Assembly (NCBI RefSeq): GCF_019802285.1
Contig: NZ_JAIEUJ010000003.1
Coordinates: 124,001-188,000 of the forward strand
From: Novilysobacter antarcticus
GTDB lineage: Bacteria; Pseudomonadota; Gammaproteobacteria; Xanthomonadales; Xanthomonadaceae
Direction: 5' to 3'
Length of the DNA stretch: 64,000 bases
Shown here: piece by piece, positions 36,424 to 46,105 of the stretch
Layout of the letters: every line of letters begins with the position of its first letter
Numbering within the stretch: position 1 is the stretch's first letter
Notes under the pieces: model-generated
What the model was told of the DNA's origin: nothing
Databases searched by the model: none
What the model saw: the letters and a program-made list of their open reading frames with translations, nothing else
Program-made: the position numbers and the translations under genes

Positions 36424-37034
36424 GGGGTGGCTCCGTTGGCGTCGGCGTGGCCCAGCAGGCGCTCGACGTAGCGCGCCACCAGATCGATTTCCAGGTTGAC
36501 CGCGTCACCTACGTGGGTGGCGGCAAAGGCGGTGTGGGAGACGGTGTGCGGCACCAGCGCCACGGCGAAACCGGTCTCGTCAACCTCGTTGACGGTCAGG
36601 CTGACCCCGTCCACGCAGATCGAGCCCTTCCGCGCGATGTAGCGCAGCAGCTCCGCCGGCGCGGTGAAGCGCCAACGCTGGGCGCGGCCATCGTCGCTGA
36701 TCGCCGCGACCGCACCGACCCCGTCGACGTGGCCGCTGACCAGGTGGCCGCCGAGGCGGTCGGTCGGGCGCATTGCGCGCTCCAGATTGACCGGTGCGCC
36801 CACGGGGAGCCTGCCCAGCGTTGTCAGGTCAAGGGTCTCGTTTGATGCATCCGCCTGAAAGGAGCCGGAGTCAAACTCGACGACAGTCAGGCAGGTGCCA
36901 TTGACGGCGATGCTCTCGCCCAGCGCGACCCCGTCAAACGGCAGGGACCCGACTTCAATGGTGAGCCGGGCGTCGCCGCCGACCGCGTCTCGCGCCGCGA
37001 TGCGGCCGACGCCTTCAATGATGCCGGTGAACAT
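36420..37034 (-). CDS. ribE: Riboflavin synthase alpha subunit
   Basis: Dismutates two lumazines into riboflavin. 204 residues from MFTGIIEGVGRI, with GGGAGG upstream; a long in-frame extension through the leader is rejected. Two tandem lumazine-binding repeats are visible: NGTCLTVVEF in the first and DGVSLTVNEVDE in the second, each followed by a short SGHVDG- or NLERA-type strand. It is the first gene behind the FMN riboswitch. Confidence 0.97.
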   Translation of the reverse strand: MFTGIIEGVGRIAARDAVGGDARLTIEVGSLPFDGVALGESIAVNGTCLTVVEFDSGSFQADASNETLDLTTLGRLPVGAPVNLERAMRPTDRLGGHLVSGHVDGVGAVAAISDDGRAQRWRFTAPAELLRYIARKGSICVDGVSLTVNEVDETGFAVALVPHTVSHTAFAATHVGDAVNLEIDLVARYVERLLGHADANGATP

Positions 37035-37127
37035 CAGCACGCCTCCCGCTGCGGCAAGCCGGCGTAAGGATGGCAAGGCAGATATAAAACTCTGGACATG
37101 GATCGTTTCCCGCTCGAAAGGTCTGCG

Positions 37128-37175
37128 AAAAACGCCACAAGGCATGGCATGCGCACGGCACCAGGCCATGCGCAG
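37128..37175 (-). terminator. Possible riboswitch expression platform
   Basis: Downstream of the aptamer on the minus strand, GCATGGC can pair with GCCATGC over a 16-base loop. After a short GC stretch there is a TTTTT run at 37132-37128, about 95 bases ahead of ribE. This fits a ligand-dependent terminator, though alternative pairings exist. Confidence 0.45.
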
Positions 37176-37179
37176 CCGT

Positions 37180-37356
37180 CTTCTTTCATCCGGACTATGA
37201 CCGTCGGCTCCGGAATCCAACCGGATCTGCTGACCCCCGACGCCGGCCGTGGCCAGTATCGGAGCGCTCGCGGGCTTGTCGTGGCATCCGGCCCTGATGG
37301 ACCGGTTGCCGGCGACCTACCGCCGGTGGGGAATCGCACCCCGCCCTGAAGACGTT
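37180..37356 (-). promoter_or_regulatory. FMN riboswitch (RFN element)
   Basis: All conserved RFN blocks are legible on the minus strand: TCTTCAGGGCGGGGTG, ATTCCCCACCGGCGGTA, GCCCGCGAGCG, GGTCAGCAGATCCGGT, GATTCCGGAGCCGACGGT and the closing ATAGTCCGGATGAAAGA. FMN binding normally switches off the downstream riboflavin genes. The element sits about 145 bases before ribE and should govern ribE-ribB-ribH-nusB-thiL, but not the distant ribD. Confidence 0.95.
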
Positions 37357-37463
37357 ACGTGTGCCCTCGACTGTGCGAGGACCGGTCGATTCTAGCAGTC
37401 GGGCGAGCGCTGGGATGCCGCGGCGGGTGGAACGGTGCGACCTGCCACTCGCCCAAACGATGC

Positions 37464-37844
37464 TTAGCGCCGCGACCGCTTGGCTTCGTGAGCCTGCTGG
37501 CACTCCAAGCACCGCTTCGCGGTCGGATACGCCTCCAGGCGCTGGTACGGAATCGCCACGTCACAGTCGATGCAGATCCCGTAGGTTCCGTCGGCCATCC
37601 GAGCGCGGGCGGCGAAAATGTCCTGCAGCTCCACGGCATCGCGTTGGGTGTCCGCGTTGTTGACGTCCGTCACCAGCGAGGCCAGCGACTCGTCGCCCGC
37701 GTCGGAGGTGCCGGAAAGCAACTCATCGTAGCCCTCCACGCGCATGCGCTTGAGTCCGTCGCGGATTTCCTTGCGCAGCACCGGCTCACGCTCATCCATG
37801 ATTTTGGCGAGATGCTCGCGCTGCGTCGTGGTCAAACTGGTCAT
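37464..37844 (-). CDS. DksA/TraR-type zinc-finger protein
   Basis: 126 residues: an N-terminal coiled-coil-like helix pair (residues 1-80, with DELLSGTSDAGDESLASL) and a C-terminal four-cysteine zinc finger at C91, C94, C112 and C115. The family binds the RNA polymerase secondary channel and modifies promoter response, as DksA does with ppGpp. It is shorter than DksA itself (about 150). It sits alone between the FMN riboswitch and a divergent flavoenzyme; its target genes are unknown. Confidence 0.85.
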   Translation of the reverse strand: MTSLTTTQREHLAKIMDEREPVLRKEIRDGLKRMRVEGYDELLSGTSDAGDESLASLVTDVNNADTQRDAVELQDIFAARARMADGTYGICIDCDVAIPYQRLEAYPTAKRCLECQQAHEAKRSRR

Positions 37845-37978
37845 GCTTCAGCTCCTTTTGGCCCTGTGGCGGATCGGGGTCCCTGAGCATAGCGAACGTC
37901 GGGCCCGGTTCCTGTCAATCAGTGCATCATTCACCCCCAGTCATACTGGTGCGCCAACCGAACAAGGGAGCCACCTCC

Positions 37979-39397
37979 ATGACTCGACGCGTCCGCATCG
38001 CGATCCTCGGCGCAGGGACTGCCGGCCTCACCGCGCTCAAGGAAGCCCGGCGCTACACCGATGACGTGCTGCTGATCAACCACGGCCCCTATGGCACCAC
38101 CTGCGCGCGGGTGGGCTGCATGCCCTCCAAGGCGCTGATCGAGGTTGCCCATACCTATTCGCGCAGGGAGTGGCTCGGCACGGTCGGGATCGACGGTACC
38201 GCAGGGATGACGCCGGATCTGCGCGCCGTCATGGCGCACGTGCGCGAGTTGCGCGACCGCTTCACCGCCGGGTCCATCGAGATCGCGGACGACCTGGGCG
38301 ACCGCAGCATCCACGGTAGACCGCGCTTCCTTGACCCGCAGACGCTTGAGGTCAACGGCGAGAAGATCCACGCCGAGGTGGTGATCATCGCCACCGGCAC
38401 CCGTCCGATCGTGCCGGAGGCGTGGCGGGAGGTGGGCGACCGGCTGGTCACGTCCGATGACGTGTTTGAAATGGTGGCTCCGGGGCAGCGATTGGGCGTG
38501 GTCGGACTCGGTCCGATCGGCGTTGAGCTGGCCCAGGCGTTCGCCCAGTTGGGATGCGAGGTCCATGCATTCACCAAGGGCAGCAGCATCGCCGGGCTGA
38601 GCGACCCCGAAGTCAGCGCCAGTCTGGTGGAGGCCCTCGGCAAGCACATGTCCATCACCACCGACGCGGAGGTGTCAGTGCGCGCGGACAACGCGGGCGT
38701 CACGCTGGACGACGGCAACAAGGCAGTGACGGTGGACTGGGTGCTCGCCGCGCTGGGTCGGCAACCCAATATCGAGGGCCTCGGGCTGGACACCCTGGGC
38801 GTTGAGCTGGACCAGCGCGGAGTGCCCGTCTTCGACCCGGCGACCCTGCGCGTGGGCGATCTGCCGATCTACCTCGCCGGTGACGTCAACGGGCACCGGC
38901 CGCTGCTGCACGAGGCCGCCGACGAGGGACGCATCGCGGCCTACCAAGCGCTGCACCCGGAGGCCGAGTGCCTGATGCGCCGCACGCCGCTGGGGATCGT
39001 GTTCACCGAGCCGGGCGCGGGCCAGGCCGGTCTTCGCCATCGGGAGCTGCCGGCTGCCGGCGTCGTGGTGGGCAGCGTTGACTACAGCCGTCAGGGCCGG
39101 GCCGTGATGGCCGGGCGCAACGCGGGCTTGCTGCACCTGTACGTGGACGAGGCTGACGGCAGGATTCTCGGGGCAGAGGCGGTTGCACCGGACGCCGAAC
39201 ACCTGTTGCACCTGCTTGCGTGGGCCATCCAGCAGAGGATGACGGTCGACACGATGCTGCACCTGCCCTTCTACCACCCCACCGTGGAGGAAGGCCTGCG
39301 CACCGCCCTGCAATCCGCCCGCCGGGCCCTGAGCAAGCGACGTGAACAACCCGACCTGCCACTGTGCCGCCCGGCGATCGACTGGGCACTCGGCTAG
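37979..39397 (+). CDS. Pyridine nucleotide-disulfide oxidoreductase (dihydrolipoamide-dehydrogenase-like)
   Basis: FAD enzyme of 472 residues from MTRRVRIAILGAGTAG, with AAGGGAG upstream. FAD-binding GAGTAG, redox-active cysteines C42 and C47 (TCARVGCMPSK), NAD site GLGPIGVE, FAD site YLAGDVNG, and C-terminal catalytic HPTVEE (H433, E438). All class I disulfide reductase catalytic residues are present. No E1/E2 partner is nearby, so it may serve another thiol or quinone substrate. It interrupts the riboflavin cluster on the opposite strand. Confidence 0.87.
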   Translation: MTRRVRIAILGAGTAGLTALKEARRYTDDVLLINHGPYGTTCARVGCMPSKALIEVAHTYSRREWLGTVGIDGTAGMTPDLRAVMAHVRELRDRFTAGSIEIADDLGDRSIHGRPRFLDPQTLEVNGEKIHAEVVIIATGTRPIVPEAWREVGDRLVTSDDVFEMVAPGQRLGVVGLGPIGVELAQAFAQLGCEVHAFTKGSSIAGLSDPEVSASLVEALGKHMSITTDAEVSVRADNAGVTLDDGNKAVTVDWVLAALGRQPNIEGLGLDTLGVELDQRGVPVFDPATLRVGDLPIYLAGDVNGHRPLLHEAADEGRIAAYQALHPEAECLMRRTPLGIVFTEPGAGQAGLRHRELPAAGVVVGSVDYSRQGRAVMAGRNAGLLHLYVDEADGRILGAEAVAPDAEHLLHLLAWAIQQRMTVDTMLHLPFYHPTVEEGLRTALQSARRALSKRREQPDLPLCRPAIDWALG

Positions 39398-39443
39398 CCG
39401 GAGCTCGCGTTTGGCATGGCCGCGCTGGCAGCCAGGGCCAGGC

Positions 39444-40550
39444 TCAGACTGAGGGTTCTGGCTGGAGCGGACGCAGCAACACCCGGATGTCCTTGCCCAG
39501 CACCCGGGTCTCGACGATTTCCATGTGCATCACCTGGTCCATGTGATCCACATTGAGGCCATCGAACAACGGTCGCGCCTGGGAGCCCAGCAGGACAGGC
39601 GCCACGTACAGCAGGACCTCATCGGCCAGCCTGGCCTCCAGGAAGGCCGCCGCCAGCGTGGCCCCCGCTTCGACCATCACCTCGTTGATGCCGCGATCAG
39701 CGAGCAGCTTGAGCACCGCCGCCAGGTCGAAGCGCCCCGCGCTGACCGGCACCACCGCCAGCTGCGCGCTGATGCCGCGGGCGAGCTTGGTGTCGGGGGC
39801 GTGGATGTACAGCGTCGGCGCATCGCCCTCGCGGACCTTGCCACGCGCGATGGTGGCCAGACCCGGGTCCAGCACCACGCGCAAGGGCGGCACGAATGCA
39901 ATGTCCTCGTCCAGCCGCACGGTCAGCGACGGATCGTCAGCCAGCACGGTGCCTGCGCCGGTGAGGATGGCCCCGGCGCGGGCACGCCAGTGCTGCACGT
40001 CGTTGCGCGAATCCGGGCCGCTGATCCATTTCGATTCGCCGTTGGCCAGCGCGGTGCGCCCGTCCATGCTCGTCGCCAGCTTGATCCGGACCCACGGCCG
40101 ACCCCGGCCCACCCGCGACAGATAGCCCCGGTTGAGCGCGCGCGCCTGGTCTTCCATCAGGCCCTCCGCAACCTCGATGCCGGCGCCGCGCAGCCGCTCG
40201 AAGCCCGCGCCGTCCACCTGCGGGAAAGGATCCCGCATCGCCGCCACCACGCGTCCTACGCCGGCGGCGATCAACGCATCGGCGCATGGGCCGGTACTGC
40301 CGGTATGCGCGCACGGCTCCAGCGTGACGTACACGGTCGCACCCTTGGCACGCTTGCCGGCTTCCTGCAGCGCAAGCACCTCGGCATGGCCTTCACCGGC
40401 GCGCTGGTGCCAGCCTTCGCCGACCACCTCATCACCATTGACGATCACGCAGCCGACCATCGGATTGGGCCGGGTGGTGTAGGCGCCACGCTCGGCCAGC
40501 CGCAGGGCGCGCATCATCATCAGGTGGTCGGTGGCGGTGAACTCGGGCAT
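39444..40550 (-). CDS. ribD: Bifunctional riboflavin deaminase/reductase RibD
   Basis: Performs the second and third steps from GTP towards riboflavin. 368 residues from the ATG at 40550. The N-terminal cytidine-deaminase-like zinc site has H55 and E57 (HAEVLAL) and C80 and C89 (PCAHTGSTGPC). The reductase domain follows (IKLATSMDGRTALANGESKWISG). It lies downstream of nrdR and apart from the riboswitch-controlled genes, in the glyA-nrdR-ribD order. Confidence 0.96.
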   Translation of the reverse strand: MPEFTATDHLMMMRALRLAERGAYTTRPNPMVGCVIVNGDEVVGEGWHQRAGEGHAEVLALQEAGKRAKGATVYVTLEPCAHTGSTGPCADALIAAGVGRVVAAMRDPFPQVDGAGFERLRGAGIEVAEGLMEDQARALNRGYLSRVGRGRPWVRIKLATSMDGRTALANGESKWISGPDSRNDVQHWRARAGAILTGAGTVLADDPSLTVRLDEDIAFVPPLRVVLDPGLATIARGKVREGDAPTLYIHAPDTKLARGISAQLAVVPVSAGRFDLAAVLKLLADRGINEVMVEAGATLAAAFLEARLADEVLLYVAPVLLGSQARPLFDGLNVDHMDQVMHMEIVETRVLGKDIRVLLRPLQPEPSV

Positions 40551-40591
40551 CAACAGGGTCCTGCAATAAATGGGCGCGCTCGCGGGCAGCC

Positions 40592-41113
40592 TCAGCGTTT
40601 GCGCGTCGCCGACGGCGACGGCTCGTCACCGCCCAGCAGCGAAAGCTGCTCATCGGCGGAGTTGTCGCTTTCCAGCCGGTCGAGCTCGTCGCGGAAATCG
40701 GCCACGTCCTGGAACGCCCGGTACACCGAGGCGAAACGCACGTAGCCGACGTGATCGAGCTTGCGCAGCTCGCCCATGACGAACTCGCCGACCCGGATCG
40801 AGGACAGCTCGCGCTCGGTGGTGCGCCGCAGCTGGTGCACCACCGCCCGCACCGCAGCCTCGATCTGCTCCTCGGCCACCGGCCGCTTCTGCAGCGCCCG
40901 GTCGAAGCCCGCGCGCAGCTTGCGGGCATCGAAGGCTTCCCGGCGGCCATCGGACTTGATGATCACCGGCAGCTTCAGCTCGATCGTCTCCAGCGTGGAG
41001 AAGCGCTCACCGCAGGCCTCGCACACGCGGCGGCGACGGATCGTCGCACCGTCGTCGGACACCCGCGAGTCAATGACGCGGGTGTCGACGTGCTGGCAGA
41101 AAAGGCAGTGCAA
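40592..41113 (-). CDS. nrdR: Transcriptional repressor NrdR
   Basis: Nucleotide-sensing repressor of ribonucleotide reductase genes. 173 residues. The zinc ribbon uses C3, C6, C31 and C34 (HCLFC and VCEAC), followed by an ATP-cone ([28 protein letters not shown] in shorter blocks). The start is TTG, three bases after the glyA stop; the family sequence begins exactly at MHC, so no other start is plausible. The C-terminal 25 residues are polar. Confidence 0.95.
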   Translation of the reverse strand: MHCLFCQHVDTRVIDSRVSDDGATIRRRRVCEACGERFSTLETIELKLPVIIKSDGRREAFDARKLRAGFDRALQKRPVAEEQIEAAVRAVVHQLRRTTERELSSIRVGEFVMGELRKLDHVGYVRFASVYRAFQDVADFRDELDRLESDNSADEQLSLLGGDEPSPSATRKR

Positions 41114-41116
41114 GGT

Positions 41117-42370
41117 TCAGCCGTAGACCGGGAACTGGGCGCACTGCCTGGTGACGTTCTCGCGCACCGTCGCGATGACCTGCTCGTCGTTGGGATTGTC
41201 GAGCACGTCGCAGATCCAGTTCGCCAGCGCGACGCAGTCCGGCTCGCGGTAGCCACGGGTGGTCACCGCCGGGGTGCCGATGCGCAGGCCGGAGGTCACG
41301 AACGGCTTGGCTGGGTCATTGGGCACGGCATTCTTGTTGACGGTGATGTGGGCCTTGCCCAGCGCGGCTTCCGCGTCCTTGCCGGTGATGCCCTTGCCAA
41401 TCATGTCGATCAGCATCAGGTGGTTTTTGGTGCCACCGGAAACGATCTTGTAGCCGCGGTGGATGATGGTCTCGGCCATCGCCTGGGCGTTTTTGACCAC
41501 CTGCTGCTGATAGGTCTTGAACTCCGGCTCCAGCGCTTCCTTGAATGCCACGGCCTTGGCCGCGATCACGTGCATCAGCGGGCCACCCTGCAGACCGGGG
41601 AACACGATGCTCTGCAGCTTCTTGACCAGATCCTCGGTGGGATTCTTGGCCAGGATGATGCCGCCGCGCGGGCCGCGCAGGGTCTTGTGGGTGGTCGAGG
41701 TGACCACGTGCGCGTGCGGCAGCGGGTTGGGGTACACGCCGGCGGCGATCAGCCCGGCCACGTGGGCCATGTCGACGAAGAACACCGCGCCCACCTTGTC
41801 GGCGATCTCGCGCATCCGCGCCCAGTCCACCACCTGCGAGTAGGCACTGAAGCCGCCGATCAGCATCTTCGGCTTGTGCTCGAGCGCCAGCCGCTCCATC
41901 TCGTCGTAATCGATCATGCCGCTGTCGTCCACGCCGTACTGGACGATGTTGAACAGCTTGCCGCTGATGTTGACCTTGGCGCCGTGGGTGAGGTGGCCGC
42001 CGTGGGCCAGGCTCATTCCCAGCACAGTGTCGCCGGGCTGCAGGAGCGAGAAATACACCGCCTGGTTGGCCTGCGAACCCGAATGCGGCTGCACGTTGGC
42101 GTAGTCGGCGCCGAACAGCTCCTTCAACCTGTCGATCGCCAACTGCTCTGCGATGTCCACGAACTCGCAGCCACCGTAGTAACGCTTGCCGGGGTAACCC
42201 TCGGCGTACTTGTTGGTCAGCTGACTGCCCTGCGCCTCCATCACCCGCGGGCTGGCGTAGTTCTCGCTGGCGATCAGCTCTACGTGGTCTTCCTGGCGGC
42301 GGTTCTCGTCCGCGATGGCCTGGGCGAGTTCGGGGTCAAAACCTTCGATGCTTGCGTCGCGCGGGAACAT
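41117..42370 (-). CDS. glyA: Serine hydroxymethyltransferase
   Basis: PLP enzyme that interconverts serine and glycine while charging tetrahydrofolate with one-carbon units. 417 residues from [14 protein letters not shown]. The ATG at 42370 has GGAG five bases upstream; an in-frame GTG two codons earlier overlaps that site. The PLP-lysine motif is [16 protein letters not shown]; the [11 protein letters not shown] and [13 protein letters not shown] blocks are intact. It leads glyA-nrdR-ribD. Confidence 0.97.
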   Translation of the reverse strand: MFPRDASIEGFDPELAQAIADENRRQEDHVELIASENYASPRVMEAQGSQLTNKYAEGYPGKRYYGGCEFVDIAEQLAIDRLKELFGADYANVQPHSGSQANQAVYFSLLQPGDTVLGMSLAHGGHLTHGAKVNISGKLFNIVQYGVDDSGMIDYDEMERLALEHKPKMLIGGFSAYSQVVDWARMREIADKVGAVFFVDMAHVAGLIAAGVYPNPLPHAHVVTSTTHKTLRGPRGGIILAKNPTEDLVKKLQSIVFPGLQGGPLMHVIAAKAVAFKEALEPEFKTYQQQVVKNAQAMAETIIHRGYKIVSGGTKNHLMLIDMIGKGITGKDAEAALGKAHITVNKNAVPNDPAKPFVTSGLRIGTPAVTTRGYREPDCVALANWICDVLDNPNDEQVIATVRENVTRQCAQFPVYG

Positions 42371-42559
42371 TGTCACTCCAGGATCGGATGAGGGAGGAAG
42401 TCCCCCAGTTTAGCCTCCGCCGCGCCGCGCCCGCCAAACTGACCCGCAGGGGATTGCCGCCCCTGCAAAAAACCTGTAGATGCGCGATAATGGCCGGCTA
42501 ATCCTTTTCCATCGTCCGGCCCCGTGCGGGGCGTGGTCGCCTGTCCGCGGAGCATCCCC

Positions 42560-44227
<1,668 letters not shown>

Positions 44228-44250
44228 CCGCGGGCAAGAGCACGCACCCC

Positions 44251-44279
44251 CGCATGCCCACCGCGCTGGTGGGCATGCG
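44251..44279 (+). terminator. Perfect 12-bp stem-loop between ettA and pyrF
   Basis: CGCATGCCCACC pairs with GGTGGGCATGCG around a five-base loop, 23 bases after the ettA stop. No T-run follows and pyrF begins 24 bases on, so it is either a U-less/Rho-assisted terminator or an intercistronic stabiliser. Confidence 0.5.
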
Positions 44280-44302
44280 CGCACCGACACCGGGAGAGGA
44301 CG

Positions 44303-45130
44303 ATGAGCTTCATGCAGGCATTACGGCAGCGCTGGACGGCCGCCGATTCGCTGGTCTGTGTGGGACTGGACCCGGAGCCGTCGAAGTTCCCGGCCCGCTT
44401 CGCCGACGACCCTGATGCGGTGTTCAATTTCTGCCGCGACATCGTTGACGCGACGGCCGAGCATGTGTGCGCGTTCAAGCCGCAGATTGCCCACTTTGCC
44501 GCGCTCGGTGCCGAGGACAGCCTGCAACGGCTGATCGCGTACATCCATGACCGCCACCCGGGAATCCCGGTGATCCTGGATTCCAAGCGCGGCGACATCG
44601 GCAGCACCGCACAGCACTACGCGACCGAGGCGTTCGACCGCTACGGCGCCGACGCGGTCACCGCCAACCCGTATCTGGGCCGCGATTCAGTACAGCCGTT
44701 CCTGGACCGGGCCGACCGCGGAGTGGTCATCCTGTGCCGCACCTCCAACCCCGGCGCCAGCGACCTCCAGGACCTCCCGGTGCAGCGCGAGGATGGCAGC
44801 AACCGGCCGCTTTACCAGTGTGTCGCGGAGATGATCGCGCGCGACTGGAACGGGCATGGCAACTGCATGCTGGTGGTGGGCGCGACCTGGCCGGGCCAGC
44901 TGCGCGAGGTCCGCGCGATCGTCGGCGACATGCCGTTGCTGGTGCCCGGCGTCGGCGCACAGGGCGGCGACGTGGAAGCAGTGGTCACCAACGCGCGGAC
45001 CGCAGACGGTAACGGACTGGTGATCAGCTCCTCGCGTGCGGTGCTGTACGCCTCGTCGGGAGATGACTTCGCCGATGCCGCGGCGAGCGCGGCGCGCACG
45101 CTGCGCGAGCAGATCAACCGCTACCGCTGA
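44303..45130 (+). CDS. pyrF: Orotidine 5'-phosphate decarboxylase (long, type 2)
   Basis: Last step of UMP synthesis. 275 residues, the longer subfamily also found in actinobacteria and myxobacteria, rather than the 230-residue E. coli type. Catalytic Asp-Lys-Asp: D93, K95 and D98 in LDSKRGDIG. The phosphate-site sequence VPGVGAQGGDVEA is clear. A GGGAGAGGA ribosome-binding site precedes the ATG. It ends three bases from the convergent glycosyltransferase gene. Confidence 0.95.
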   Translation: MSFMQALRQRWTAADSLVCVGLDPEPSKFPARFADDPDAVFNFCRDIVDATAEHVCAFKPQIAHFAALGAEDSLQRLIAYIHDRHPGIPVILDSKRGDIGSTAQHYATEAFDRYGADAVTANPYLGRDSVQPFLDRADRGVVILCRTSNPGASDLQDLPVQREDGSNRPLYQCVAEMIARDWNGHGNCMLVVGATWPGQLREVRAIVGDMPLLVPGVGAQGGDVEAVVTNARTADGNGLVISSSRAVLYASSGDDFADAAASAARTLREQINRYR

Positions 45131-45133
45131 AGC

Positions 45134-46030
45134 TCAGGTCCGGCTGCGCAGCATCGCCCGGACCACGGCGAAGGGAAACCTGGCCCAGATGACGGCAAAC
45201 ACCAGCGCGCGCGCACCGACGCCGCGATCGGCCGCTTCGAACTTGCCGAAGTAGCGCCACAGCCCGCGGTGCTTGTGCCACTCCACGAACCAGGGATTGG
45301 AGCGGCTGGAGACCCCGCGCACGTGGACGACGCGCACCCGGTTCGCCACCGCGAGTTCCACCCCATCGGCGGCCAGTCGCCGGCAGAGATCCAGGTCCTC
45401 GGCATGCAGTCGATACGCCTCGTCAAAGCCGCCAATACGCTCGAAACGCGTTTGCGCCAGGAACATCAGCGCGCCGGAAATCGCCTCCACCGGCTGCAGC
45501 TCCACAGCGTCGTCGGGCTCGATCGCCAGCGCCGGGCCCGCTCCGGACCGGCGTCCGCGCAGCCGTGCCGCGATACCACCGAGCATCGCCAGGAAATCCG
45601 GCGCGCGGCGACGCGCGGCAGGATCGCGCGTTCCAGCCTCGTCCACCAGATCGACGCCCAGCAACACGTCCACGCCAACCGCGTGGCGCTGCAGCGCAAG
45701 CTCACGCAGTCGCGACAAGGTGTCGACTTCCACCAGCGCATCGGGATTGACGAAGGCCAGCCAGCGGCAGGAGGGCGTCTGCGCCGCGATCGCTGCGGCG
45801 CCCTGGTTGCAGGCCACTCCAAAGCCGGCATTGTCGGGGTTGGCGATGAACTGGACCCGCGGATCGGCCACCGCGTGGCGCTGGACAACCGCCACCGTGC
45901 CATCGCTGGAGTCGTTGTCGACCACCCTGATCGCGGCCACGCCGACGGCGCCGCGCAGCCGGTCCAGGCAGTCCTCGATGGTGCTCATGCTCTGGTAGCT
46001 GACCACCACCACGCCGATGTCGGCGTCCAT
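45134..46030 (-). CDS. Family 2 glycosyltransferase (rhamnosyltransferase-like)
   Basis: 298 residues from MDADIGVVVVSYQSMSTIED, with GAGGGG nine bases upstream; a GTG at 46051 is less likely. GT2/GT-A fold: nucleotide-binding VVVVSYQS, VDNDSSDG, the metal-site FVNPDALV, and acceptor-site FDEAYRLHAEDLDLCRRL (HAEDLD). It resembles dTDP-rhamnose transferases of polysaccharide synthesis. It stands downstream of the type II secretion secretin, probably by chance. Acceptor and donor cannot be read. Confidence 0.83.
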   Translation of the reverse strand: MDADIGVVVVSYQSMSTIEDCLDRLRGAVGVAAIRVVDNDSSDGTVAVVQRHAVADPRVQFIANPDNAGFGVACNQGAAAIAAQTPSCRWLAFVNPDALVEVDTLSRLRELALQRHAVGVDVLLGVDLVDEAGTRDPAARRRAPDFLAMLGGIAARLRGRRSGAGPALAIEPDDAVELQPVEAISGALMFLAQTRFERIGGFDEAYRLHAEDLDLCRRLAADGVELAVANRVRVVHVRGVSSRSNPWFVEWHKHRGLWRYFGKFEAADRGVGARALVFAVIWARFPFAVVRAMLRSRT

Positions 46031-46105
46031 GGGAGCCGTCCCCTCAGCCACACGCCGCGGCGCGGACAGCGCGTGAAGGCGTCATCGGGCGCTCCAGCGC
46101 CGTCG

